Below the pieces are notes generated by a model. The model was not told the origin of the DNA. It saw nothing but the letters and a program-made list of their open reading frames with translations, and searched no databases. Shown in pieces: positions 24,027-35,012 of a stretch of 64,000 nucleotides of DNA. Every line of letters starts with the position of its first letter. Within the stretch, counting starts at the first letter, position 1. A program made the position numbers and the translations under genes. Origin of the DNA: Ricordea florida (taxonomy: Eukaryota > Cnidaria > Anthozoa > Corallimorpharia > Ricordeidae); contig OX453275.1 in NCBI GenBank assembly GCA_949710005.1, positions 14,306,299-14,370,298 of the forward strand, read 5' to 3'.

Positions 24027-24296
24027 GTTGTGAGACGGGACCTACGGTTTATCGCCCTTATCCAAGAACGGCAAAAACGTTTTATGTGGACCTATTCATT
24101 ATTACACTAAACTTTGGATTTTGGTGTATTTTAACCAAGAACATTGAACGCAAATGCTAGCTTGGTCTATATCAGATATAAAGACACTCATTAGCATTAA
24201 TTTCCTTTGTATTTGCCTTATGAATTATTAATGAGATTTTGAAGGCGAGACCATAACACCGGGATCTACGTCCCTAAGTCAAGAAGTTATACGAAC
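24027..24296 (-). repeat. interspersed repeat, copy 2 of the 17915 family
   Basis: A fragment of SINE body (GTTGTGAGACGGGACCTACG) at 24028 is followed by a block from 24066 that closely matches 17915-18130, with scattered substitutions and small gaps. Confidence 0.65.
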
Positions 24297-24510
24297 AAGG
24301 GTTGTGAGAAGGGGACCTACGGTTTATCGTCCTTACCCAAGCAGACTAGAAAGTCTAATCATCTGCCGATGTCATTACAAAGGCAGCACTTTCTCGTCAA
24401 TTATTTAAAGACCCTGAGTGTTGGTCCGGCCAAGGTTTGAACCCGCAACCTCCCGCACGGTAGTCCAGTGCTCTACCAACTGAGCTAACCAATAGGCGAA
24501 ACGTCCCACA
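24297..24510 (-). mobile_element. tRNA-derived SINE
   Basis: On the minus strand, 24497-24424 resembles a tRNA: a D-arm TAGCTCAGTTGGTAGAGC (A box) and GGTTCAAACC (B box), the internal promoters for RNA polymerase III. The anticodon stem and acceptor stem do not pair, so it is not a functional tRNA. The body follows down to about 24297. The minus-strand frame at 24405-24665 reads through it and is not a gene. Confidence 0.75.
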
Positions 24511-24841
24511 ACACAGGGGTACAATAGAGAAACGAAAGACGTTGACAAAGAGATTCCAGCAAGGATAGAGGACAGCAGATGTTTATTTATATTTGATGTA
24601 CGACAGTAGGTCGACCTAAGCTCCGGTTCAAGGACACCTGCAAAAGTGCACTGAAGTGTGGCCATGTCTTAGATCAATAGCTCTCAACCGTGAGCAACGG
24701 GGCCGAATGGAAGAGACTCACAAGGGTAATCTGCGACGCACACAACTTGAAGAAGGTTCGGGAGTATGAAAAGAGAAGGACTCGACGCAGAGCTGAACAG
24801 ACAATAATAACTGTGGACACACCCGTGTTCAGGTTATGTGC

Positions 24842-24878
<37 letters not shown>

Positions 24879-24976
24879 TTAATAAAAAGTTATGATGCTT
24901 CGAGCCAACAGGGATGCCACACGCCAGAAGGATCCAAAAGGATTCGTAGTCCAAACCTCGAGTAATGAAATTTGTA

Positions 24977-26056
24977 GGCAATTGTGGAAAACGAGGACGG
25001 ACAACTTCGAGCGAAAAAAAATATATATATATATACAGTAGAAAATCTAAAAAAAGTTTAAAAATTTAATAAAAATATACGTTTCGGTCAATGATCTTCA
25101 TCAGTTGCAGTGCAAGTGAATAAGAAATTACAATATCCTTAAATAGGTTTACAGTATAAAAGATGACATAATATAACAAAGATGATTACATAACAGGGCG
25201 TGGTAACACATGAAAATGAAAAAATTAACCAATGATAAACAATCGGTGATTACTAAGCGAGAAACTATGACAATGCGATACAAAACTCAAGAAACGCAAA
25301 CCAAATATGAATAAATAATCGGATATAATACAAATAAGATTAATGTTAAAAAACTATAACATGATTCGTCAAGTCAGCCAAAAGTGTGAAGGGACCCGCG
25401 TGTAAAATATTCACAGTATTCATAAAAGGCCATCCTAGGAAAAACTTGTAATAAAAACCCCAAACAAAGCCCTTGAAGCTATGCCGCGGCAAGGCACAAC
25501 AGGCGCCCTGAACAGGGCCCTTAAACAACAATAATGTAATAAATTCCCCGATGGGGACCCCTGAGAAAACCTTGCACTAACAAAGCTAACAAGATCCAAG
25601 GTCAGGGCCTTTGAACACCTGAACTAAGATAACCGCCAAATTAGCAAGTTATTTTTACGCTAGTTGTAGTTTATTCTTTTTTTCGAGTGGAATTCCTGAC
25701 GTTTATTCAAGCCAAAAGGTGCCAGAGAGAACAACTGTGCACTCCAATATGCCTCTTTAGTGATTAAAAGCTTTTCGATGTTACTTGTATTGTTTGCATT
25801 TATCTGCACTTGATCAATACACTGGAAAGAAAAATCGTTTAAGTCGTGCGGTGTTCTGTTGAAATGAACCGCTACCTCACAAGTCTTTTTCTTGGTCAGC
25901 ATGGCAGACTTGTGGTTGCGAAATCTAACTCTAAAATCTGTTGTTGTAGAACCAATGTATTGTAAGTTACATTTCTTACACGAAGCCAAATAAATGACAT
26001 TTTTTGAATCACAAGAAAGTTTCGATCGTATCTTATAGCTCTTGCACATATATATA
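24977..26056 (-). mobile_element. Penelope-like retroelement, 5'-truncated, with GIY-YIG endonuclease
   Basis: Order on the minus strand: GIY-YIG endonuclease frame (26049-25660), a non-coding tail, then a terminal segment (25115-24977) shared with 9294-9429. The terminus carries a hammerhead-like motif at 25078-25104 (CTGATGA, short stem, GAAAC, GTA). The reverse transcriptase half is missing; the element breaks off at a (TA)n run just before the endonuclease frame. Confidence 0.8.
25660..26049 (-). CDS. GIY-YIG endonuclease domain of a Penelope-like element (fragment)
   Basis: 129 residues. The GIY-YIG core is visible as VIYLASCKKC...QYIGST (about 19-37), with the catalytic-type Arg in VRFRNHKS and the downstream Glu in the NIEKLLITKEAYWS region; PFGLNKR near the end is a usual phrase of the family. 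In Penelope-like elements this domain follows the reverse transcriptase and nicks target DNA. No RT lies upstream, so this is a severed C-terminal part, open but probably not expressed as a functional protein. Confidence 0.8.
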   Translation of the reverse strand: MCKSYKIRSKLSCDSKNVIYLASCKKCNLQYIGSTTTDFRVRFRNHKSAMLTKKKTCEVAVHFNRTPHDLNDFSFQCIDQVQINANNTSNIEKLLITKEAYWSAQLFSLAPFGLNKRQEFHSKKRINYN

Positions 26057-26190
26057 CGTAACTATAATCAGTTCAATTTATGAGTGTCTCGTTCTGTAAG
26101 TAATTTACTGTACTTTAATTAAAAAAATAACCAGTAACTATTTCCACGTACAATTAAACGTAAGTGCTTACAAGATAAAAACAACCCTGG

Positions 26191-26478
26191 TTGGCAGAGT
26201 ACATATAATTTGCTGATGACGCAACACTCATTTAAGCAATATAGATTCTCTCAAGGCATCTTTGCATCACATTTGGAGAGATATCAGGTCTCAAATAAAA
26301 TGGATCAAACCAAAGAAAGAATGCAAGAGTAGGATAATGAATTTTAAATCTCTGCGAGAACCTATAAAATTTCTTGGTGCATACATATCATACGACCAGC
26401 AGAAAAGCAATGAGGACAATTTTTTTAGCAAAATCCAAAAAATGAAGACTAAATCGAACATATGGCAGTCGCGCGCCC

Positions 26479-26574
<96 letters not shown>

Positions 26575-26675
26575 ATGGTCGTACGCTCTTGCCGATTTCG
26601 GTTGGAGTAGCTCAGCTAATATATCCTGCTTCGATGCTTACAGTCCCTGAAAACGTCATTCAGAAAAACATAATC
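26191..26675 (+). pseudogene. LINE reverse transcriptase fragment holding a (CT)n expansion
   Basis: A FADD catalytic box (26209-26220) is preceded in frame by TAA where a Gln codon is usual. After a frame change, 26262-26678 reads [27 protein letters not shown], then Leu-Ser repeats, then LYGRTLL and [14 protein letters not shown]. These are the usual phrases of an L1-like RT after the catalytic box. The CT array sits where the family has a short L-S-(L/I)-YG phrase, so the microsatellite grew inside the coding sequence. Confidence 0.7.
26482..26572 (+). repeat. (CT)n microsatellite, about 45 units
   Basis: Uninterrupted CT dinucleotides. It keeps the flanking RT-like frame open because its translation is (Ser-Leu)n. 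Confidence 0.95.
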
Positions 26676-27274
26676 TGAACTTTTTGATTTCTGTGAAGAA
26701 AAAAGAAGGACAAAATACAACATACATATAAATTTTATTAACCCTTCCCTGATGAGGCTTTTCAGAGTTAAATAAATACATATACTTAAACCTATAAATA
26801 CATATTATAAAATCAAGAGAAAAGCGTTCTCTCAACCTCTTGTCGATGGCGGATTAGATTGCATTAATTAGTAGTACCATGATTCAATCTCTACATCTCA
26901 AATTTATCAATTATTTATGAGTGCAATAGCCAATGAATTAGGCATGTTTGGGTCACATGCATGAACCTTGATACGCATTGAACACTCACATGAAAATCTT
27001 ACGGGTTTTGATCTCAGTCAAACACTTGCATTTTAATGAGCATTCTTCAATGATTAACACATCGCTAACGAAAATTCCAAAAATGACCTTGAATATTATT
27101 TGATATAATTAACATTGATTTTCACAGAAAAATTAGAAAAAGAACAAGTATTCACTGCACCTGCAGTTACATTTTCCTAAATATCGGAACTCTGCAAACA
27201 ACTTGATTCCTCTTTCTGTTTAGCAATAGTAACTTCGGAAATACTAGTACCAGTGCTTGGTCCTAATACTGTGG
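26676..27274. other. gene-free stretch
   Basis: AT-rich DNA; no gene or clear repeat recognised. Confidence 0.4.
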
Positions 27275-27424
27275 ACACGTCGGAATGTTTTCCGCACAGG
27301 TCCCTACTTCATTATGCATGCTGAAGCTGTCTTGTCTGGTGTAATGCACGTACAAATATTTCTTGTGTTCGAAGAACGAAATAGTATAGTTACAGTAGGG
27401 ACCTGTGCGGAAATCGTACCGACA
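27275..27424. mobile_element. MITE with about 30-bp terminal inverted repeats
   Basis: The left end holds TTCCGCACAGGTCCCTACT and the right end its exact complement, with CGTCGG/CCGAC further out. It abuts the Crypton-like remnant. No target duplication was confirmed. Confidence 0.6.
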
Positions 27425-27433
27425 TTTCTTCAA

Positions 27434-27752
27434 CTATCTCATCGATAGCCTTTTCATACTTGCACAAAGAGTTAGAGAACGGTTACCAGTTCTATCCCTT
27501 ATCAATTTCCCTTCTACACCTGCATTAAACAGCGACGATGCACAAGTAACACGAAGACTATGACTCGTGTTTCGCTTCACACCTGCTGTCTTGCATATGG
27601 CAAAATCTCGTTCCACAGATTTTTCTATAGACGGTCTTCGGTGGATATCTCTCCTCCGACTTCCTGACCACCTCCGTCAAAAACTTGCCAAGCCAGTAAT
27701 TCAATGTAACTGTATCTATTTCTTCAATGCTGGTAGAAAGCTGTGCGACCTC
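27434..27752 (-). pseudogene. Crypton-type tyrosine recombinase remnant
   Basis: Minus strand from 27752: an N-terminal block with LNYWLGKFLTEV and YPPKTVYRKICG, then a jump to HSLRVTCASSLFNAGVEGK and IRDRTGNRS. These match the SAM-like and catalytic blocks of Crypton-derived recombinases (DUF3504 type). The HxxR Arg is present. The next conserved motif, usually TGHRS, reads TGNRS, and no Tyr nucleophile follows. The region between the blocks is deleted. It is a dead fragment. Confidence 0.6.
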
Positions 27753-28167
27753 GTGTTAATCATAGTCTTTAAAGAGCCCTCCTGGATCTAAAACAGGAGC
27801 TATAACCGACACTAACCCCTTGCCTCAATGATCGTTTTCTTTGGTTTATTGATAGTTTGTGGTGTTTATATAGTATTTTGAGTATGCTGTATTGTCAAGT
27901 CCGCCGCACACATGAGGAAAGAGCTGAGCAAAATGCCTCGCGAGGCGGTTTGTTCAGCCGTTTCCTCAAATGTGCGGCGAAATTTTGTGAGAAATTCGCC
28001 TCGCGAGGCCGTGAGGTAAACATCAAACATGTTTTACATTTTTTGCCTCGCGAGGCAAATTCCACATAGTTTGCGGCAATTTTGAGAATCTAGCTGAGCC
28101 CGATTAATCGATCATCCAATAAAATTGCATGGCCTACTCACGTGACTTCAGAGCTTGGTATTCAAGA

Positions 28168-28471
28168 TGGCGGCAGAGATGGAAAACGTGGCTCTTCTGG
28201 TTGTTCTTTTGCTTCGACGAATCCGTCGCAGGAGGAAAGCTGGCCGCACAAACACATGGGCGAGAGAATAGATAGCAAAACCTCGGCAACAAGGAGCACA
28301 CCCTTATCTTCTACAGGAATTGCATGTCGAAGACCCTGAAGCTTTCCTTCAATTTCATCGACTGGATAGAGAATCCTTTGAAGACGTTCTGGCTATGGTT
28401 GCGCCATCTGAACAAGCAGGACACACACGTGTGAGGAAACTTTCAATGACCTTAAGGTTTCTCGCTACAGG
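28168..28471 (+). pseudogene. PIF/Harbinger transposase N-terminal exon with an in-frame stop
   Basis: The frame from ATG 28168 reads an Arg-rich start, then TWARE, a TAG stop, then QQGAHPYLLQELHVEDPEAF, FHRLDRESFEDVLAMVAP and LSMTLRFLATG. This block is the usual N-terminus of HARBI1-like nucleases. A splice-donor-like GGTAGAT follows. The DDE catalytic part is absent downstream, so the element can only be mobilised in trans. Confidence 0.65.
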
Positions 28472-28670
28472 TAGATAACAAATACAATTGTTATATACCT
28501 AGACTTTCATTCATCAAAACGAGCACTGTGATTGGTTGATTCTTGGTCACGTGCCCTTGAACAAATTCAAATGTATCCCGACCGGGAGACAATTGCGCAG
28601 TTGTTGCCCGCGCGCCAGTTGTACCGTCTTTGTTTGCTTGTTTTTGCTACGGGAAAGTCTAAATATATAA

Positions 28671-28795
28671 CAAAGCACTTAATGTATGGTCCCTCGGGAA
28701 ACTAGTTAGTTTTGTTTTCCCTCGAGTCCTGAACATCAGAAATCTCGGGAAACAAAACTAACTGTTTCCCTCGGAACCATACATTAAGTGTATAA
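28671..28795. repeat. foldback nested in the Harbinger element
   Basis: The arms CACTTAATGTATGGTCCCTC and its complement near 28774-28793 enclose a second pair built on CTCGGGAAAC and AAACTAAC. The imperfect hairpin spans 125 bp and codes for nothing. Confidence 0.65.
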
Positions 28796-29288
28796 TGTAA
28801 AGTTCTGTACTGCGCAACTATAAAAATAAAAAGCCTGGTAAACTACAGTATTTTGACTATCGAAAGAGACAATTAAATCAAATTTCCACGATTTCTGACA
28901 TTGCCACTTCCCTTTTATCCCCGTTCTTTAAGTCTGGAGATCGCTCATCATAAAGACAGCTGTATTCTGGCCATAATTCTACAAGTTTCTCCTCCAGCAA
29001 TTACTTCACTGAGAACGCTACCGGACGCCATGTTTTTAAAGTCACGTGAGAAGGCCATGCAATCTTGGATGATCGATTAATCGGGCTCAACCAGATTCTC
29101 AAAATTAACGCGAACGATGAGGAATTTGCCTCGCGAGGCAAAAAATACTAAACATGTTTAATATTTTCCTCACGGCCTCGCGAGGCGAATTTCTCACCAA
29201 AACGTCGCTGCACACTTAAGGAAACGGCTGAGCAAACGGCATCGCGAGGCATTTTGCTCAGTTCCTTCCTCACGTGTGCGGCGGGCTT

Positions 29289-31000
29289 TATTGCTGTATC
29301 ATTTACGACCCTAGGTCTTAACAGTATGGATCGAGCAAGCTCTGGCAATTTTAGAGATAAAACGAGATCGGGAACTCCAGTCAGTCTGGTTTCTGAAATA
29401 GTGCTGTCCTGAAGATTTAGCGAAAATATTTTTATTTCAAGATCTAAACAGGACCTTTCTGCTGTAAAACTATCTTTGCCAAAAGAAACATCCGCTAGTC
29501 TGAGTTGGAAGACGAAAATCTGACGCTGAATTGCGCATCCGTTACGATTCTAGAAAAATATTTGCCATCGCTGGGCCAGAATTGAAGAAATCTGATTGGC
29601 CGATTTTAGTTATTGGACCTTTGACCGCTTTGGGACCTTAGGGCGACCGAAGGTACCAATTGTCAAAGGTTTGTATGCGAAATGCAATGGTTTTGTTTTT
29701 AAAGGGTAGTACTCCTGGCCGGAAGAGAATTAGACCTTTTTAAATAAAATCTACTTACTTTGGTTTTTATGTGGTCATTGTGTCAAAGTGTTGGTCCGAT
29801 TCCCAGCCACTGGGAAGCTATTTCGAAAAGTTAAGTTGAACACCAAAATAGCAGTGAAATGTAAGTGTACGTTTACAATGATATTGTAAGACTAAACCAG
29901 CAGATTTCTGTCATCTTTATATCCATCTGTTCATGTTCACACTACAAAACAAAGACAGCTCATTACAAAGTTAACACTACCAAATTTGGTCACAAATTTT
30001 AAGCCAAGGACCTGAATGTAAGTTTGCCTTTGTCCAACGGGAGACAACACATGATATTTACCATCAATTAGAACTACCCTTAGAAACCATATTGGCCATA
30101 AAGATCCCCTTAAAGATGTTAGGATTATACCATTACACCATTCTACTCTATTAAATTGTCAACGAGGAGACACGATACTATAGCTAAGAGGCCTGAAAAG
30201 AGCGTTTCATGGAGGAAGAGCTTACTGATCTTAAAGAATAAAAAGCTTTTAAAGTAATTTATTCAAGTTTTGTTCCAAGTTGACGAGTTTTGTGTCAGAC
30301 AATGCTCGATTGTCATAACGACGTGCCAAACAGACCATAACAGATCAATATTTGCGTACGAAGCAAAATAAGCCATAGCAAGCGTTCATTCCATTTCCTT
30401 GAACTGTGTTGTAAGGTTCATTGAGAATCCATACTTCTTTTGCGCTTGCAGACGAGTAAACCCGTATTCATTAAAGTTTGTAAAAACTGCAGCTAGACGT
30501 TTGCTAAGTCGACGAATAAACAATTTATTGCTTTGCGCGATTCAATGCTTGAACAAGAAGTCTCAAAATCTTTTCCATACAACCCACTCAATAAGTCAGT
30601 ATAACCAGAAAGTTTGTACTCCCAATGAATATTTTACTTCAATAGTTTTATTCATATAATAATTGTATTTTTATTCGCGTTTGTTTAAATTTCTAGAATT
30701 CCATCTTCAGTGGGCATTCAATAAATATTATCTGTTCGTATATACAATTTTTGAAATTCTACAAAATTACACTTTCTCCATGCAACGAAATAATTCAGTC
30801 CATTATTTAATTCGCGGGAACAGTTTCGCTGGAACAGTTTGAAATTCTACGAAATTACATTTTCTCCATTCAGTATATTATTTCGCCGGAACAGTTTCTG
30901 CAAAGTGTTGAAAAGGAATTCCGTAAACTGTTCCTTTCTTGCTCATTTTAAATTTCAAATTCCGTTTCAGTAAATTTTTACACCATTCGTGTTTATCATT
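29289..31000. other. gene-free stretch
   Basis: No gene recognised. A short internal duplication (GAAATTCTACRAAATTACA followed by TTTCTCCAT) lies at about 30752-30866. TTTATT motifs at about 30647 could be polyadenylation signals for the minus-strand frame at 31164. Confidence 0.4.
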
Positions 31001-31163
31001 TCAGCAGGACGGTGACTTGACGCTGTCTCTCCACTTTAAAGGTCTGCAAAGTTCGCAAAATTCCACTACTGATGAGTCTCGATTATTAACCTGTTTACAA
31101 TACTCAACCCTATAGCTCGCAGTTCGTTTCTCACGGCAAAATTCATTGTATAATCCAGCTTTT

Positions 31164-31583
31164 TCAACTGTCTTTGCCATCTTTCTTGTTGTTTTCCAAC
31201 CGTCTGGATGTGCTATTGGCCCTAGTACAACGTTTTGTTGGAAGCTTTCTATGCCGTTTAGGAAGTTCTTCACGAGTAGCATTTGAAGGTACCTCTGTAA
31301 CCGTTTGAGCTTGAAGTCCAAAAGAAAGAAGGTCATCATTCAAAATTTCGAGTTGTGTATGAAGTTTACGCCGCTTGATGGCGATTTCATTACACTCATT
31401 TGGCTCCTGAATCATCTTCTTCAGATCGCTTCCGTGGCAGCTCACGTTGAAAATATCGATTTCGTCGCTGTCGTTGTCTTCGCACGATGAGTCGGCGCAA
31501 ACGAAATTGAGAAACTCATCAAGATTTGTATGAGTTACCATGATCGAATCGTCAGTTAAGGGGACCATACTTTTTTTAAACAA
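31164..31583 (-). CDS. small intronless acidic/basic protein, unrecognised
   Basis: 139 residues (or 126 from the inner Met at 31542). The N-terminal half is acidic (NLDEFLNFV, CEDNDSDEIDIF); a Lys/Arg-rich helix-like stretch (AIKRRKLHTQLEILNDDL) follows; the C-terminus is basic. There is no signal peptide or membrane segment. A TATA-like TATTTATAG lies about 120 bases upstream. A second minus-strand frame (31001-31339) overlaps its end and also looks code-like (IAHPDGWKTTRKMAKTVEK), so a frameshift, splice or longer protein is possible. I cannot name a family; a nuclear regulatory protein would fit the composition but is a guess. Confidence 0.45.
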   Translation of the reverse strand: MFKKSMVPLTDDSIMVTHTNLDEFLNFVCADSSCEDNDSDEIDIFNVSCHGSDLKKMIQEPNECNEIAIKRRKLHTQLEILNDDLLSFGLQAQTVTEVPSNATREELPKRHRKLPTKRCTRANSTSRRLENNKKDGKDS

Positions 31584-31702
31584 ACAGCTTGCGTGATATA
31601 TTCTGTCTCAACTTAGATCTGACTTCTGTTACTGACGACTCGTTCGCGCCTTTGACGCTTCTATGGCAGGCGACTGTGAGTTTCTTAGTTCGCGGTTGTC
31701 AC

Positions 31703-31711
31703 TATAAATAT
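31703..31711 (-). promoter_or_regulatory. TATA-like box upstream of the 31-kb frame
   Basis: Minus strand TATTTATAG, about 120-130 bases before the first ATG at 31583. Position would give a short 5' UTR of roughly 90 bases. Confidence 0.35.
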
Positions 31712-32399
31712 TGACATTTAATTATAAGTATCCATAGTAACTCATTAATATTTACCGCCAAAAGATTTCTCATGAATGAGTCAGAACAATTTTGTTATTT
31801 CAAAGCAATGACACTACTTACGAACTTTCTAATTTGTCAAATGTTATATTTGTGTCTGACGTTGTTTCATGTGATAAATTCTACGCTTTTCTGTTGTCAC
31901 GAAAGAGAACGAGATATTGGCTTTCTTTAAATGTTCAGTCAAATTGAACGAAACAGGTTAGAATTTTACGATATCAAGCAGTCACTGATGCAGAAAAAAG
32001 ATATATAATTGTATTACCCCCCTTTTTTTGGAAAAATTAAAACATCGCAACCTGAAAGATTGTTAGAAAGGAAGGCTTCGCGTGTCAATGCAAAGAGCAG
32101 TCCTGAGTTGTTTTCGTGTTTCGTGACAAGGCTATTTTGAAACAACATGAAGCGAATAAATAATTATTGTTGTCGAAAACACGGTAAATTTCGCCACGGC
32201 TTGGTTAAGAGGCAGAATTTTTCCCTGTTGGCAACTCCCGGGTAGGAAATAGTCTGTTAAACTACTTAACTGAAGAAAACTCATCCTAAACAAATGTCAT
32301 GATTCGTAACAAAAATAATATGACATATTCTTCAGTTTGAAACATTACTACTATCCTTCTTGGCTCGATTTCCTGTTTTCTATTCGCAATTCAATTAAA
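31712..32399. other. gene-free stretch
   Basis: No recognisable feature. Confidence 0.4.
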
Positions 32400-33155
32400 C
32401 GGCCCCGGCGTTTATTTCAAAATTGGCCTCGTGGCCTGCGTTTATTTGAAGCCGGCGTTTAATCGGGGCCCAGCGTTTATTTATGAAGTGCAATATTCTG
32501 TCATTTTTTTTCAGATTTATTTATTCACCCATCCTCCGAAACCTACGGCAGTTTGTCAACACAGAATGACTTTTCCATTCGGTAAACTGTCTCTGAGTCT
32601 TGGAGGATGATTATTGCTAAAAGATACAGCATTATAAACAGCACATGTATGTTACAATCAGGACATGTGGCACTGAACAGAACAAAAATATGTAAATAAA
32701 GAGGACCAAGTATGGATACAAAGTTTTGCAATGCAATGTCGCTATCGTTCTCCTCGACACTATTAGTTAAGCGTCCGCATTTTTTATTTTTAATGATCTT
32801 AATTGTCATAAACAACAAACTCGTTAACTTCTTCTTCACAGATGTCTGGCTCTAAATCCGCGAATGGATCGTTTTCATCAACAGGAGCAGCATCTTGCAG
32901 TGCAGTAAAAAATGCTGCAGCCCTTTCTTCCTTTTGAACGTTTATTAAGATTATCAAAATACCATAGCGTACTAGTATGTCACAGTAGTGCTATTTAATA
33001 AGGGAAAAATCAAATAAACGCCGGGTCCTCGAACAAACGCCGGGGCCTCGATTAAACGCCCCCGGCGTTTATTTCAAAATTGGCCTCGTGGACCCGGCGT
33101 TTATACGAGGCCGGCGTTTAATCGGGGTCCGGCGTTTAATTGAGAAAATACGGTA
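32400..33155. mobile_element. DNA-transposon remnant with CCGGCGTTTA-rich ends
   Basis: The left block (32400-32480) and right block (33010-33150) share GGCGTTTATTTCAAAATTGG, GGCCTCGTGG and GGCGTTTAATCGGGG in the same orientation, and the right block also has inverted AAACGCCGG words. Between them the minus strand at 32943-32799 encodes an acidic protein end. The arrangement suggests a non-autonomous element carrying the tail of a transposase gene. Confidence 0.5.
32799..32943 (-). pseudogene. C-terminal fragment of a possible transposase
   Basis: 47 codons ending in a stop: QKEERAAAFFTALQDAAP, DENDPFADLEPDICEEEV. The acidic tail with good codon structure looks like a real protein end, and the flanking repeats suggest a transposon origin (possibly a pogo/Tigger-type DDE protein, which I cannot confirm). 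Upstream coding sequence is cut off at 32943. A host gene exon is the alternative. Confidence 0.35.
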
Positions 33156-35012
33156 TATATGTTTCGAACGCGTGATCAGATAATTCCTCTCTCAAGCTCC
33201 TCGAGTGGATCACGAAGCAGCGCTCCATTGGGGGAATGATATAGTGACTAGCGAAAATCTGGAGTTTTGACTAAAATTTACAGGCTTTATGAAATGAAAA
33301 TCAATAAATTTTGTAATACTGACAATGGAAAGTTAGTTGCTGCCACTACAAAAATCAGACTACTCTTTTTTGTTTAAGCCTGGTTCACACTTGAGAGATA
33401 AGCAGTAGCACGCAAGGATGTTCACACTTGCGACTTGCACGTGCACAGTGCGGGCCATATTGGTGGAGAAACATGATGGTAGAAGAACCGTTGGTTGCGC
33501 TTATGCTTGTGATTACCTGGTAATCCATTCATGTCCTATGTACACCAAACATTTAAAGCGTTGTAACTCTTCTGTTTTTCAAGATATCTTGCTGAAAATA
33601 TTCATGTAAACAAAGCATCAAGTTAGAAACAACGTGTAGAAGTATAAGATTTTTTGCTGCAAACGTTTTCGTGTAATAATCGATTGAAAACTCAAACAGG
33701 TCTGGAGAAACATTACCAAAATATAGGACATGAATGTGTTACTGATTACCTCACCCCCAGTTCCCAACTTGTGAAATAAGCATTACACAAAAAAAGAAAG
33801 CGTGTTCTTGTGCTTATGCTTTTGTTTATTTCAGCTCGGTGCACGGTAGTGTTTTCTTGAAAATTCAATAATCGGGTTTAGGATAAAAGTAAACGGGTTG
33901 GACTGGGACGGGATGAGGAGTATTATAAATTTTGGGGTAGGCATGCGAGATGGAACTAAACAGATTGGAGGGACGGGTTTGCCAGATATGACTGAGAAAT
34001 TTTGTGGTCAGTATGCGGAGGAAGGAAGCTAACAGGGTGGAGAAACGAGATACGAGAAACTGTAGAAATTTAAAATGTACTGGTCGCGATCAGGACCCAT
34101 TACCAGGTGCATTTGTAAATGGGCCCGCGATACATTATGATAGAATAATCAGCAATGAGGTTGACAAATGGGATTCGGTACCAGGCTTCTATCGATTGTG
34201 CTAGCATAATGTTTGGCGTAACTCTAGCAGCTCGAGCATAATTTTTGGTTTTATATAAATTTATCAAGCACTACTGGCATTATTGACTTTTTTTGACTTT
34301 CACCAAATGGAATTTCGTTTTGATTACACTCTTTTTTTTTTATTTTTCCTCCAAAAATTGAAAAAGTGTTGGTTGCCTGTGGTCAGTTTGGTCGGTGGGC
34401 TGTTCAGGCTTGGTCTCAGGTTCTTGCGTGTGGCTTGGCAGAGAGCTGACTGTGCCCCAAGATGTTTATCGTACTGAACTTGACTGCTTGATTGAATAAA
34501 TTAGTTTCATATTTATTTTATCATCATCATTTCAATAAGCAACACACCATTTAGGTTTACAAATTTAATCTACCTGCAAGTAGCAGATGTAATTATTCAT
34601 ATATTTTGTACGGGGATTTGTTTAAGCGAGGCTTCTTTCACAGCTCCTAAAAGGGTATAGCCTCCTTTGCAGACGCTTTATGGTTCAATTCGTGGGAAAT
34701 TATCCCGAGAACGCCCGCGTTGGAGGCCTACAGACCTAGACGAAAATAAAACAGTTTTTGTGAATTGACAAGGGTTAAATTCTTTAGAAAATTTAAAACC
34801 ATCACAATGAAACTAATGCCTTTTCGATGGGCTTTCACTTCTATAGTATCACCAATGAACTGAAAGCCTTTCCACCTCGCAAAAGACCGGAACCATGACT
34901 GGTCAAATTTAAGAATTCTTCATCATACCTGCATGATAGATATCATGATATGTACCATCTCACGCCCAACTGTATTACGTAATTGATTCATAATTGGTAT
35001 GACGTTTTATTT
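33156..35012. other. gene-free stretch
   Basis: No coding feature recognised. AATAAA-type signals on the minus strand just after the stop at 35013 and near 34515 may end the Myc-like transcript. Confidence 0.4.

Larger units (their letters stand above)
27897..29288 (+). mobile_element. PIF/Harbinger-type DNA transposon with long terminal inverted repeats
   Basis: About 250-bp imperfect inverted repeats (27897-28150 and 29030-29288) start with AAGYCCGCCGCACAC. Each arm holds the palindrome CCTCGCGAGG up to three times; the outermost copy in the right arm is mutated. The left arm runs into a broken PIF/Harbinger transposase exon, which is why the superfamily is assigned. A 3-bp target duplication could not be confirmed. 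Confidence 0.7.

Noticed and set aside
24405-24665. Minus-strand protein frame with LAQLVEHWTTVREVAGSN
   Set aside because: This is the translation of a tRNA-derived SINE, a frequent false protein prediction in such genomes.
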